Origin: Gordius sp. MW1
Taxonomy: Eukaryota; Nematomorpha; Gordioida; Gordea; Gordiidae
Length of the DNA stretch: 64,000 nucleotides
Assembly: GCA_964036665.1 (NCBI GenBank)
Contig: OZ038531.1
Coordinates: forward strand, 12,338,168 to 12,402,167
Reading direction: 5' to 3'
The notes beneath the pieces were generated by a model. It was not told the DNA's origin. It did not search any database and worked only from the letters and a program-made list of their open reading frames with translations. Position 1 is the stretch's first letter. Each line of letters begins with the position of its first letter. Both the position numbers and the translations under genes were made by a program. Below are positions 49,265-62,070 of this stretch, piece after piece.

Positions 49265-51220
49265 AAAGAGCATGAAAAAATATATAAAAGTAAGCCAATT
49301 TGAGAATCCTATTATCCTCGATTTACTTCCGAAAAGAGGTTTTAAGCTGCGAGAACTATCATTTTGACAAAAGACAACGTTTTATTGTTGCGATTAGTTT
49401 GTTGTATCGCAACGTGAGTACTTAATTTTTCAAAAATGCACTATGCGATCATAATTTTAAAGTAATAGTTTTCTGATTTTGATAAATTTTTACTTTTTAT
49501 CATCGAAACCACGTCTGAAAACGACAACTTTCATCGGATGCATACGGTTGAAAGAAAAATATGTGAAAGATTTTGAGGTAAAAATATTTATTTTTTTCGA
49601 TTCTATGTGAAAGAGCATGAAAAAATGTATAAAAGTAAGCCAATTTGAGAATCCTATTATCCTCGATTTACTTCCGAAAAGAGGTTTTAAGCTGCCAGAA
49701 CTATTCATTTTGACAAAAGACAACGTTTTAATGTTGTGATTAGTTTGTTGTATCGCAACGTGAGTGCTTAATTTTTGAAAACTGCTCTATGCGATTATAA
49801 TTTCAAAGTAATAGTTTTTAGATTCTGATAAATTTTTACTTGGGATCATAGAAACCACGTCTGAAAACGACAACTTTCATCGGATGAGTACGGTTCAAAG
49901 AAAAATATGTGAAAAATTTTGAGGTAAAAATATTTATTTTTTTCGATTCTATGTAAAAGAGCATGAAAAAATATATAAAAGTAAGCCAATTTGAGAATAT
50001 TATTATCCTCGATTTACTTCCGAAAAGAGGTTTTAAGCTGCCAGAACTATTCATTTTGACAAAAGACAACGTTTTAATGTTGCGATTAGTTTGTTGTATC
50101 GCAACGTGAGTGCTTAATTTTTCAAAAATGCATTATGTGATCATGATTTCAAAGTAATAGTTTTCAGATTCTGATAAATTTTTACTTGGGATCATAGAAA
50201 CCACGTCTGAAAACGACAACTTTCATCGGATGAGTACGGTTCAAAGAAAAATATGTGAAAAATTTTGAGGTAAAAATATTTATTTTTTTCGATTCTATGT
50301 GAAAGAGCATGAAAAAATATATAAAAGTAAGCCAATTTGAGAATCCTATTATTCTCGATTTACTTCCGAAAAGAGGTTTTAAGCTGTGAGAACTATCATT
50401 TTGACAAAAGACAACGTTTTATTGTTGCGATTAGTTTGTTGTATCGCAACGTAAGTGCTTAATTTTTCAAAAATGCACTATGCGATTATGATTTTAAAGT
50501 AATAGTTTTCTGATTCTGATAAATTTTTACTTTTTATCATCGAAACCACGTCTGAAAACGACAGTTCATCGGATGCATACGGTTGAAAGAAAAATATGTG
50601 AAAAATTTTGAGGTAAAAATATTTATTTTTTTCGATTCTATGTAAAAGAGCATGAAAAAATATATAAAAGTAAGCCAATTTGAGAATCCTATTATCCTCG
50701 ATTTACTTCCGAAAAGAGGTTTTAAGCTACGAGAACTATCATTTTGACAAAAGACAACGTTTTATTGCTGCGATTAGTTTGTTGTATCACAACGTGAGTG
50801 CTTAATTTTTCAAAAATGCAATATGTGATCATGATTTCAAAGTAATAGTTTTCAGATTTTGATAAATTTTTACTTGGGATCATAGAAACCATGTCTGAAA
50901 ACGACACCTTTCGTCTTATGCATACGGTAGAAAGAAAAATATGTGAAAAATTTTGAGGTAAAAATATTTATTTTTTTCGATTCTATGTAAAAGAGCATGA
51001 AAAAATATATAAAAGTAAGCTAATTTGAGAATCCTATTATCCTCGATTTACTTCCGAAAAGTGGTTTTAAGCTGCGAGAACTATCATTTTGACAAAAGAC
51101 AGCGTTTTATTGTTGCGATTAATTTGTTGTATCGCAACGTGAGTGCTTAATTTTTCAAAAATGCATTATGTGATCATGATTTCAAAGTAATAGTTTTCAG
51201 ATTCTGATAAATTTTTACTT
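49265..51220 (-). repeat. Satellite A segment duplicated at 54,437-56,392 (offset 5,172 bp)
   Basis: Markers GATCATAATTTTAAAG, ATGTTGTGATTAG, the ATTTTTCAAAAATGCAATATG monomer (given in part) and AAAGACAGCG recur 15 monomers downstream at a constant 5,172 bp. A few single differences separate the copies (AAAAATGTATAAAAG near 49,625 against AAAAATATATAAAAG; GAATATTATTA near 49,996 against GAATCCTATTA). The right edge is near 51,220, where GGGATCATATAAACC replaces GCGATCATAGAAACC. Confidence 0.85.
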
Positions 51221-53485
51221 GGGATCATATAAACCACGTCTGAAAACGACAACTTTCATCGGATGAGTACGGTTCAAAGAAAAATATGTGAAAAATTTTG
51301 AGGTAAAAATATTTATTTTTTTCGATTCTATGTAAAAGAGCATGAAAAAATATATAAAAGTAAGCCAATTTGAGAATCCTATTATCCTCGATATACTTCC
51401 GAAAAGAGGTTTTAAGCTGCCAGAACTATTCATTTTGACAAAAGACAACGTTTTAATGTTGCGATTAGTTTGTTGTATCGCAACGTGAGTGCTTAATTTT
51501 TCAAAAATGCATTATGTGATCATGATTTCAAAGTAATAGTTTTCAGATTCTGATAAATTTTTACTTGGGATCATAGAAACCACGTCTGAAAACGACAACT
51601 TTCATCGGATGAGTACGGTTCAAAGAAAAATATGTGAAAAATTTTGAGGTAAAAATATTTATTTTTTTCGATTCTATGTGAAAGAGCATGAAAAAATATA
51701 TAAAAGTAAGCCAATTTGAGAATCCTATTATCCTCGATTTACTTCCGAAAAGAGGTTTTAAGCTGTGAGAACTATCATTTTGACAAAAGACAACGTTTTA
51801 TTGTTGCGATTAGTTTGTTGTATCGCAACGTAAGTGCTTAATTTTTCAAAAATGCACTATGCGATTATGATTTTAAAGTAATAGTTTTCTGATTCTGATA
51901 AATTTTTACTTTTTATCATCGAAACCACGTCTGAAAACGACAGTTCATCGGATGCATACGGTTGAAAGAAAAATATGTGAAAAATTTTGAGGTAAAAATA
52001 TTTATTTTTTTCGATTCTATGTAAAAGAGCATGAAAAAATATATAAAAGTAAGCCAATTTGAGAATCCTATTATCCTCGATTTACTTCCGAAAAGAGGTT
52101 TTAAGCTACGAGAACTATCATTTTGACAAAAGACAACGTTTTATTGCTGCGATTAGTTTGTTGTATCACAACGTGAGTGCTTAATTTTTCAAAAATGCAA
52201 TATGTGATCATGATTTCAAAGTAATAGTTTTCAGATTTTGATAAATTTTTACTTGGGATCATAGAAACCATGTCTGAAAACGACACCTTTCGTCTTATGC
52301 ATACGGTAGAAAGAAAAATATGTGAAAAATTTTGAGGTAAAAATATTTATTTTTTTCGATTCTATGTAAAAGAGCATGAAAAAATATATAAAAGTAAGCT
52401 AATTTGAGAATCCTATTATCCTCGATTTACTTCCGAAAAGTGGTTTTAAGCTGCGAGAACTATCATTTTGACAAAAGACAGCGTTTTATTGTTGCGATTA
52501 ATTTGTTGTATCGCAACGTGAGTGCTTAATTTTTCAAAAATGCATTATGTGATCATGATTTCAAAGTAATAGTTTTCAGATTCTGATAAATTTTTACTTG
52601 GGATCATATAAACCACGTCTGAAAACGACAACTTTCATCGGATGAGTACGGTTCAAAGAAAAATATGTGAAAAATTTTGAGGTAAAAATATTTATTTTTT
52701 TCGATTCTATGTAAAAGAGCATGAAAAAATATATAAAAGTAAGCCAATTTGAGAATCCTATTATCCTCGATATACTTCCGAAAAGAGGTTTTAAGCTGCC
52801 AGAACTATTCATTTTGACAAAAGACAACGTTTTAATGTTGCGATTAGTTTGTTGTATCGCAACGTGAGTGCTTAATTTTTCAAAAATGCATTATGTGATC
52901 ATGATTTCAAAGTAATAGTTTTCAGATTCTGATAAATTTTTACTTGGGATCATAGAAACCACGTCTGAAAACGACAACTTTCATCGGATGAGTACGGTTC
53001 AAAGAAAAATATGTGAAAAATTTTGAGGTAAAAATATTTATTTTTTTCGATTCTATGTGAAAGAGCATGAAAAAATATATAAAAGTAAGCCAATTTGAGA
53101 ATCCTATTATCCTCGATTTACTTCCGAAAAGAGGTTTTAAGCTGTGAGAACTATCATTTTGACAAAAGACAACGTTTTATTGTTGCGATTAGTTTGTTGT
53201 ATCGCAACGTAAGTGCTTAATTTTTCAAAAATGCACTATGCGATTATGATTTTAAAGTAATAGTTTTCTGATTCTGATAAATTTTTACTTTTTATCATCG
53301 AAACCACGTCTGAAAACGACAGTTCATCGGATGCATACGGTTGAAAGAAAAATATGTGAAAAATTTTGAGGTAAAAATATTTATTTTTTTCGATTCTATG
53401 TAAAAGAGCATGAAAAAATATATAAAAGTAAGCCAATTTGAGAATCCTATTATCCTCGATTTACTTCCGAAAAGAGGTTTTAAGC
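50020..53485 (-). repeat. 4-mer higher-order repeat of satellite A, period 1,379 bp
   Basis: About 2.5 units of four monomers. Anchors: CATCGAAACCACG with GACAGTTCATCGG near 50,540, 51,919 and 53,298; GACACCTTTCGTCTTATGC near 50,904 and 52,283; GGGATCATATAAACC near 51,217 and 52,596; CGATATACTTCCG near 51,390 and 52,769. Offsets are 1,379 bp throughout and I found no differences between units by eye. The unit has the same number of monomers as the forward-block 4-mer but a different composition, so it arose separately. Confidence 0.9.
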
Positions 53486-54436
53486 TGTGAGAACTATCAT
53501 TTTGACAAAAGACAACGTTTTATTGTTGCGATTAGTTTGTTGTATCGCAACGTAAGTGCTTAATTTTTCAAAAATGCACTATGCGATTATGATTTTAAAG
53601 TAATAGTTTTCTGATTCTGATAAATTTTTACTTTTTATCATCGAAACCACGTCTGAAAACGACAGTTCATCGGATGCATACGGTTGAAAGAAAAATATGT
53701 GAAAAATTTTGAGGTAAAAATATTTATTTTTTTCGATTCTATGTGAAAGAGCATGAAAAAATATATAAAAGTAAGCCAATTTGAGAATCCTATTATCCTC
53801 GATTTACTTCCGAAAAGAGGTTTTAAGCTGCGAGAACTATCATTTTGACAAAAGACAACGTTTTATTGTTGCGATTAGTTTGTTGTATCGCAACGTGAGT
53901 ACTTAATTTTTCAAAAATGCACTATGCGATCATAATTTTAAAGTAATAGTTTTCTGATTTTGATAAATTTTTACTTTTTATCATCGAAACCACGTCTGAA
54001 AACGACAACTTTCATCGGATGCATACGGTTGAAAGAAAAATATGTGAAAGATTTTGAGGTAAAAATATTTATTTTTTTCGATTCTATGTGAAAGAGCATG
54101 AAAAAATATATAAAAGTAAGCCAATTTGAGAATCCTATTATCCTCGATTTACTTCCGAAAAGAGGTTTTAAGCTGCCAGAACTATTCATTTTGACAAAAG
54201 ACAACGTTTTAATGTTGTGATTAGTTTGTTGTATCGCAACGTGAGTGCTTAATTTTTGAAAACTGCTCTATGCGATTATAATTTCAAAGTAATAGTTTTT
54301 AGATTCTGATAAATTTTTACTTGGGATCATAGAAACCACGTCTGAAAACGACAACTTTCATCGGATGAGTACGGTTCAAAGAAAAATATGTGAAAAATTT
54401 TGAGGTAAAAATATTTATTTTTTTCGATTCTATGTA

Positions 54437-56392
54437 AAAGAGCATGAAAAAATATATAAAAGTAAGCCAATTTGAGAATCCTATTATCCTCGATTTACTT
54501 CCGAAAAGAGGTTTTAAGCTGCGAGAACTATCATTTTGACAAAAGACAACGTTTTATTGTTGCGATTAGTTTGTTGTATCGCAACGTGAGTACTTAATTT
54601 TTCAAAAATGCACTATGCGATCATAATTTTAAAGTAATAGTTTTCTGATTTTGATAAATTTTTACTTTTTATCATCGAAACCACGTCTGAAAACGACAAC
54701 TTTCATCGGATGCATACGGTTGAAAGAAAAATATGTGAAAGATTTTGAGGTAAAAATATTTATTTTTTTCGATTCTATGTGAAAGAGCATGAAAAAATAT
54801 ATAAAAGTAAGCCAATTTGAGAATCCTATTATCCTCGATTTACTTCCGAAAAGAGGTTTTAAGCTGCCAGAACTATTCATTTTGACAAAAGACAACGTTT
54901 TAATGTTGTGATTAGTTTGTTGTATCGCAACGTGAGTGCTTAATTTTTGAAAACTGCTCTATGCGATTATAATTTCAAAGTAATAGTTTTTAGATTCTGA
55001 TAAATTTTTACTTGGGATCATAGAAACCACGTCTGAAAACGACAACTTTCATCGGATGAGTACGGTTCAAAGAAAAATATGTGAAAAATTTTGAGGTAAA
55101 AATATTTATTTTTTTCGATTCTATGTAAAAGAGCATGAAAAAATATATAAAAGTAAGCCAATTTGAGAATCCTATTATCCTCGATTTACTTCCGAAAAGA
55201 GGTTTTAAGCTGCCAGAACTATTCATTTTGACAAAAGACAACGTTTTAATGTTGCGATTAGTTTGTTGTATCGCAACGTGAGTGCTTAATTTTTCAAAAA
55301 TGCATTATGTGATCATGATTTCAAAGTAATAGTTTTCAGATTCTGATAAATTTTTACTTGGGATCATAGAAACCACGTCTGAAAACGACAACTTTCATCG
55401 GATGAGTACGGTTCAAAGAAAAATATGTGAAAAATTTTGAGGTAAAAATATTTATTTTTTTCGATTCTATGTGAAAGAGCATGAAAAAATATATAAAAGT
55501 AAGCCAATTTGAGAATCCTATTATCCTCGATTTACTTCCGAAAAGAGGTTTTAAGCTGTGAGAACTATCATTTTGACAAAAGACAACGTTTTATTGTTGC
55601 GATTAGTTTGTTGTATCGCAACGTAAGTGCTTAATTTTTCAAAAATGCACTATGCGATTATGATTTTAAAGTAATAGTTTTCTGATTCTGATAAATTTTT
55701 ACTTTTTATCATCGAAACCACGTCTGAAAACGACAGTTCATCGGATGCATACGGTTGAAAGAAAAATATGTGAAAAATTTTGAGGTAAAAATATTTATTT
55801 TTTTCGATTCTATGTAAAAGAGCATGAAAAAATATATAAAAGTAAGCCAATTTGAGAATCCTATTATCCTCGATTTACTTCCGAAAAGAGGTTTTAAGCT
55901 ACGAGAACTATCATTTTGACAAAAGACAACGTTTTATTGCTGCGATTAGTTTGTTGTATCACAACGTGAGTGCTTAATTTTTCAAAAATGCAATATGTGA
56001 TCATGATTTCAAAGTAATAGTTTTCAGATTTTGATAAATTTTTACTTGGGATCATAGAAACCATGTCTGAAAACGACACCTTTCGTCTTATGCATACGGT
56101 AGAAAGAAAAATATGTGAAAAATTTTGAGGTAAAAATATTTATTTTTTTCGATTCTATGTAAAAGAGCATGAAAAAATATATAAAAGTAAGCTAATTTGA
56201 GAATCCTATTATCCTCGATTTACTTCCGAAAAGTGGTTTTAAGCTGCGAGAACTATCATTTTGACAAAAGACAGCGTTTTATTGTTGCGATTAATTTGTT
56301 GTATCGCAACGTGAGTGCTTAATTTTTCAAAAATGCATTATGTGATCATGATTTCAAAGTAATAGTTTTCAGATTCTGATAAATTTTTACTT
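54437..56392 (-). repeat. Satellite A segment, partner of 49,265-51,220
   Basis: Copy of the ~1.96 kb segment, displaced 5,172 bp. The intervening 4-mer amplification (50.0-53.5 kb) begins inside the first copy. The present layout therefore records at least two nested expansion events. The preceding 53,800-54,492 stretch repeats 54,493-55,183 as a dimer at offset 691 bp. Confidence 0.85.
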
Positions 56393-57087
56393 GCGATCAT
56401 AGAAACCACGTCTGAAAACGACAACTTTCATCGGATGCATACGGTTGAAAGAAAAATATGTGAAAAAATTTGAGGTAAAAATATTTTTTTTTTACGATTC
56501 TATGTGAAAGAGCATGAAAAAATATATAAAAGTAAGCCAATTTGAGAATCCTATTATCCTCGATTTACTTCCGAAAAGAGGTTTTAAGCTGCGAGAACTA
56601 TCATTTTGACAAAAGACAACGTTTTATTGTTGCGATTAGTTTGTTGTATCGCAACGTGAATACTTAATTTTTCAAAAATGCACTATGCGATCATGATTTT
56701 AAAGTAATAGTTTTCTGATTCTGATAAATTTTTACTTTTTATCATCGAAACCACGTCTGAAAACGACAACTTTCATCGGATGCATGCGGTTGAAATGTGA
56801 AAAATTTTGAGGTAAAAATATTTATTTTTTTCGATTCTATGTGAAAGAGCATGAAAAAATATATAAAAGTAAGCCAAATTGAGAATCCTATTATCGTCGA
56901 TTTACTTCCGAAAAGAGGTTTTAACCAGAACTATTCATTTTGACAAAAGACAACGTTTTAATGTTGCGATTAGTTTGTTGTATCGCAACGTGAGTGCTTA
57001 ATTTTTAAAAACTGCTTTATGCGATTATGATTTCAAAGTAATAGTTTTTAGATTCTGATAAATTTTTACTTGGGATCATAGAAACCA
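56370..57087 (-). repeat. Satellite A ~718-bp segment, copy 1 (offset 1,370 bp)
   Basis: Two monomers including the distinctive TGCATGCGGTTGAAATGTG contraction (56,781) and the GAGGTTTTAACCAGAAC contraction (near 56,925) recur at 58,151 and near 58,295. I saw no differences over the segment. It ends near 57,087, where CCATGTCTG in this copy corresponds to CCACGTCTG in the other. Confidence 0.88.
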
Positions 57088-57739
57088 TGTCTGAAAACGA
57101 CACCTTTCGTCTTATGCATACGGTAGAAAGAAAAATATGTGAAAAATTTTGAGGTAAAAATATTTATTTTTTTCGATTCTATGTGAAAGAGCATAAAAAA
57201 ATATATAAAAGTAAGCTAATTTGAGAATCCTATTATCCTCGATTTACTTCCAAAAAGAGGTTTTAAGCTACGAGAACTATCATTTTGACAAAAGACAACG
57301 TTTTATTGCTGCGATTAGTTTGTTGTATCACAACGTGAGTGCTTAATTTTTCAAAAATGCAATATGTGATCATGATTTCAAAGTAATAGTTTTCAGATTT
57401 TGATAAATTTTTACTTGGGATCATAGAAACCATGTCTGAAAACGACACCTTTCGTCTTATGCATACGGTAGAAAGAAAAATATGTGAAAAATTTTGAGGT
57501 AAAAATATTTATTTTTTTCGATTCTATGTGAAAGAGCATAAAAAAATATATAAAAGTAAGCTAATTTGAGAATCCTATTATCCTCGATTTACTTCCAAAA
57601 AGAGGTTTTAAGCTGCCAGAACTATTCATTTTGACAAAAGACAACGTTTTAATGTTGCGATTAGTTTGTTGTATCGCAACGTGAGTGCTTAATTTTTGAA
57701 AACTGCTCTATGCGATTATGATTTCAAAGTAATAGTTTT

Positions 57740-58457
57740 TAGATTCTGATAAATTTTTACTTGCGATCATAGAAACCACGTCTGAAAACGACAACTTTCA
57801 TCGGATGCATACGGTTGAAAGAAAAATATGTGAAAAAATTTGAGGTAAAAATATTTTTTTTTTACGATTCTATGTGAAAGAGCATGAAAAAATATATAAA
57901 AGTAAGCCAATTTGAGAATCCTATTATCCTCGATTTACTTCCGAAAAGAGGTTTTAAGCTGCGAGAACTATCATTTTGACAAAAGACAACGTTTTATTGT
58001 TGCGATTAGTTTGTTGTATCGCAACGTGAATACTTAATTTTTCAAAAATGCACTATGCGATCATGATTTTAAAGTAATAGTTTTCTGATTCTGATAAATT
58101 TTTACTTTTTATCATCGAAACCACGTCTGAAAACGACAACTTTCATCGGATGCATGCGGTTGAAATGTGAAAAATTTTGAGGTAAAAATATTTATTTTTT
58201 TCGATTCTATGTGAAAGAGCATGAAAAAATATATAAAAGTAAGCCAAATTGAGAATCCTATTATCGTCGATTTACTTCCGAAAAGAGGTTTTAACCAGAA
58301 CTATTCATTTTGACAAAAGACAACGTTTTAATGTTGCGATTAGTTTGTTGTATCGCAACGTGAGTGCTTAATTTTTAAAAACTGCTTTATGCGATTATGA
58401 TTTCAAAGTAATAGTTTTTAGATTCTGATAAATTTTTACTTGGGATCATAGAAACCA
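57740..58457 (-). repeat. Satellite A ~718-bp segment, copy 2
   Basis: Partner of 56,370-57,087 at an offset of 1,370 bp. It carries the same two contractions (TTGAAATGTGAAAAAT and GAGGTTTTAACCAG). Between the copies lie two near-identical monomers with GACACCTTTCGTCTTATGC (57,090-57,740). Confidence 0.88.
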
Positions 58458-58975
58458 CGTCTGAAAACGACAACATTCATCGGATGAATACGGTTGAAAG
58501 AAAAATATGTGAAAATTTTTGAGGTAAAAATATTTATTTTTTTCGATTCTATGTTAAAGAGCATGAAAAAATATATAAAAGTAAGCCAATTTGAGAATCC
58601 TGTTATCCTCGATTTACTTCCGAAAAGAGGTTTTAAGCTGCCAGAACTATCATTTTGACAAAAGACAACGTTTTGTTGTTGCGATTAGTTTGATGTATCG
58701 CACCGTGAGTACTTAATTTTTCAAAAATGCACTATGCGATCATGATTTTAAAGTAATAGTTTTCTGATTCTGATAAATTTTTACTTTTTATCATCGAAAC
58801 CACGTCTGAAAACGACAACTTTCATCGGATGCATACGGTTGAAAGAAAAATATGTGAAAAAATTTGAGGTAAAAATATTTTTTTTTTACGATTCTATGTG
58901 AAAGAGCATGAAAAAATATATAAAAGTAAGTCAATTTGAGAATCCTATTATCCTCGATTTACTTCCGAAAAGAGG

Positions 58976-58978
58976 TTA
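58976..58978. other. Orientation-switch junction 2 (A reverse / B forward)
   Basis: Minus-strand satellite A reads CTTCCGAAAAGAGGTT to 58,977, where TTAAGCTGC should follow. The sequence changes to AGCAACAATAAAACGTTG, which is plus-strand satellite B. The T at 58,977 fits both sides; the flanking bases fit only one side each. The join is divergent (arrows point apart), with one shared base and no filler. Confidence 0.93.
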
Positions 58979-60409
58979 GCAACAATAAAACGTTGTCTTT
59001 TGTCAAAATGAGAGTTTTCGCTGCTTAAAAGTTCTTTTCGGGAGTCAATCGATGAAATAGTATTCTCAAATTGACTTACTTCTAAATATTTTTTTAAGCT
59101 CTTTCACATAAAATAACAAAAAAAATATTTTTCACATTTTTTTGTTTCAATACTATTCACCCGATGAAAGTTGTCGTTTTCTGACGTGATTTCCATGATA
59201 AAAAGTGAAAATTTATCAGAATCAGAAAACTATTTCTTTAAAATCATGATTGCATGGAGCATGTTTCAAAAATTAAGCACTCACGATGCGATACAACAAT
59301 CTAAAGGCAACTAAAACGTTGTCTTTTGTCAAAATGAGAGTTTTCGCTGCTTAAAAGTTCTTTTGGGGAGTCAATCGAGGATATTAGGATTCTCAATTAG
59401 GCTTATTTCTATATATTTTTTAAAGCTCTTTCACATAAAATAACAAAAAAAATATTTTTTTTCTTATAAAATTTTCATATTTTTTTGTTTCAATACTATT
59501 CATCCGATGAAAGTTGTCGTTTTCAGACGTGTTTCTATGATAAAAAGTAAAAATTTATCAAAATCAGAAAAGCATTTATTTAAAATCATGATTGCATGGA
59601 GCATGTTTAAAAAATTAAGCACTCACGATGCGATACAACAAACTAATGGCAACAATAAAACGTTGTCTTTTGTCAAAATGGGAGTTTTAGTCAATCGAGG
59701 ATAATAGGATTCTCAATTAGGCTTACTTCTATATATTTTTTCAAGCTCTTTCACATAAAATAACAAAAAAAATATTTTTTTTCTTAGAAATGTTTCACAT
59801 TTTTTTGTTTCAATACTATTCATCCGATGAAAGTTGTCGTTTTCAACCGTGATTTCCATGATAAAAAGGTAAAAATTTATCAGAATCAGAAAAGCATTTC
59901 TTTAAAATCATGATTGCATGGAGCATGTTTAAAAAATTAAGCATTCACGATGCGATACAACAAACTAATGGCAACAATAAAACGTAGTCTTTTGTCAAAA
60001 TGAGAGTTTTCGCTGCTTAAAAGTTCTTTTGGGGAGTCAATCGAGGATAATAGGATTCTCAATTAGGCTTACTTCTATATATTTTTTCAAGCTCTTTCAC
60101 ATAAAATAACAAAAAAAATATTTTTTTTCTTAGAAAATTTTCACATTTTTTTGTTTCAATACTAATCATCCGATGAAAGTTGTCGTCTTCTGACGTGATT
60201 TCCATGATAAGTAAAAATTTATCCGGAGCAAAAAACTATTTCTTTAAAATCATGATTCCATAGAGCAGTTTTCAAAAATTGAACAATCACGAAGCGATAC
60301 AACCAACTAATAGCAACAATGAAACGTTGTCTTTTGTCAAAATGAGAGTTTTCGCTGCTTAAAAGTTCTTTTCGGGAGTCAATCGAGGATAATAGGATTC
60401 TCAAATTGG

Positions 60410-60505
60410 CTTACTTTTATATATTTTTACAAGCTCTTTCACATAAAATAACAAAAACTTACTTATATGTATTTTTTCAAGCTCTTTCACATAAAATAAC
60501 AAAAA
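60410..60505 (+). repeat. 48-bp internal duplication in a satellite B monomer
   Basis: The stretch from CTTACTTTTATATATTTTT through CACATAAAATAACAAAAA is present twice in direct succession (60,410-60,457 and 60,458-60,505), lengthening this monomer by 48 bp. The second half has diverged to CTTACTTATATGTATTTTT. The same allele occurs at 62,495-62,590. Confidence 0.92.
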
Positions 60506-60720
60506 AAATATTTGTTTTCTTAGAAAATTTTCACATTTTTTTGTTTCAATACTATTCATCCGATGAAAGTTGTCGTTTTCAGACGTGATTTCCATGATAA
60601 AAATTAAAAATTTATCAGAATCAGAAAACAATTTCTTTAAAATCATGATTGCATGGAGCATGTTTCAAAAATTAAGCACTCACGCTGCGATACAACCAAC
60701 TAATAGCAACAATAAAACGT

Positions 60721-62070
60721 TGTCTTTTGTCAAAATGAGAGTTTTCGCTGCTTAAAAGTTTTTTTGGGAGTCAATCGAGAATAGGATTCTCAAATTTGCT
60801 TACTTCTATATATTTTTTTAAGCTCTTTTACATAAAATAACAAAAAAAATATTTTTTTCATATTTTTTTGTTTCAATTCTAATCATCCTATGAAAGTTGT
60901 CGTCTTCTGACGTGATATCCATGATAAAAAGTAAAAATTTATCCGGAGCAAAAAACTATTTCTTTAAAATCATGATTGCATAGAGCAGTTTTCAAAAATT
61001 GAGCAATCACGCAGCGATACAACCAACTAATAGCAACAATAAAACGTTGTCTTTTGTCAAAATGAGAGTTTTCGCTGCTTAAAAGTTCTTTTCGGGAGTC
61101 AATCGGATAATAGGATTTTCAAAGTGGCTTCATTTATATATTTTTTCAAGCTCTTTCAAATAAAATAAAAAAAAATAAGTTTTTTTACCTCAAAACTTTT
61201 CACATTTTTTGATTCAATACTATTCATCCGATGAAAGTTGTCGTTTTCTGACGTGATTTCCATGATAAAAAGTAAAAATTTATCAGATTCTGAAAACAAT
61301 TTCTTTAAAATCATGATTGCATGGAGCATGTTTCAAAAATTAAGCACTCACGCTGCGATACAACCAACTAATAGCAACAATAAAACGTTGTCTTTTGTCA
61401 AAATGAGAGTTTTCGCTGCTTAAAAGTTTTTTTGGGAGTCAATCGAGAATAGGATTCTCAAATTTGCTTACTTCTATATATTTTTTTAAGCTCTTTCACA
61501 TAAAATAACAAAAAAAATATTTTTTTTCTTAGAAAATTTTCATATTTTTTTGTTTCAATTCTAATCATCCTATGAAAGTTGTCGTCTTCTGACGTGATTT
61601 CCATGATAAAAAGTAAAAATTTATCCGGAGCAAAAAACTATTTCTTTAAAATCATGATTGCATAGAGCAGTTTTCAAAAATTGAGCAATCACGCAGCGAT
61701 ACAACCAACTAATAGCAACAATAAAACGTTGTCTTTTGTCAAAATGAGAGTTTTCGCTGCTTAAAAGTTCTTTTCGGGAGTCAATCGGATAATAGGATTT
61801 TCAAAGTGGCTTCATTTATATATTTTTTCAAGCTCTTTCAAATAAAATAAAAAAAAATAAGTTTTTTTACCTCAAAACTTTTCACATTTTTTGATTCAAT
61901 ACTATTCATCCGATGAAAGTTGTCGTTTTCTGACGTGATTTCCATGATAAAAAGTAAAAATTTATCAGATTCTGAAAACAATTTCTTTAAAATCATGATT
62001 GCATGGAGCATGTTTCAAAAATTAAGCACTCACGCTGCGATACAACCAACTAATAGCAACAATAAAACGT
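60721..62070 (+). repeat. Dimer higher-order repeat of satellite B (668 and 682 bp)
   Basis: Two B monomers alternate: one with AAAGTTTTTTTGGGAGTC, TCGAGAATAGG and TTCAATTCTAATCATCCTATG, and one with CAATCGGATAATAGG, TCAAAGTGGCTTCATTTAT and TTTACCTCAAAAC. The unit starts at 60,721 and 61,389. The first unit is 14 bp shorter because its CTTAGAAAATTTTC stretch is missing near 60,857. The same AAAGTTTTTTTGGGAGTC monomer returns near 63,520, so the dimer is interrupted and resumed. Confidence 0.85.

Larger units (their letters stand above)
46581..58977 (-). repeat. Satellite A array, reverse block (~36 monomers)
   Basis: Satellite A in the opposite orientation to the 1-34,400 block, with the same diagnostic motifs on the minus strand. 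Its variants most resemble the right-hand third of the forward block: the contracted GATGAACTGTCG (three or more monomers near 46.8, 48.1, 50.6, 51.9, 53.3, 53.7 and 55.7 kb) is otherwise seen only at about 29.6, 31.9 and 33.9 kb, and the AATGAATAGTTCTGGCAG variant is common to both. This fits an origin by inversion of DNA once continuous with the end of the forward block. The block ends abruptly at 58,977 in mid-monomer. Confidence 0.96.

Noticed and set aside
34400-58977. Inverted arms read as a large terminal-inverted-repeat mobile element
   Set aside because: The arms are ordinary satellite arrays with no coding content, no target-site duplication and out-of-register ends. A simple inversion explains them better.
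34400-58977. Orientation switches as assembly errors
   Set aside because: Not excluded, but less likely. Assembly inversions tend to fall at long inverted identity, whereas these joins share one base and together restore the monomer on both sides. Spanning reads would settle it.
60401-60661. Longest open frame, 86 codons on the minus strand
   Set aside because: It is long only because of the 48-bp internal duplication, is low in complexity (K, F, I, E) and is repeated with the monomer. It is not a gene.
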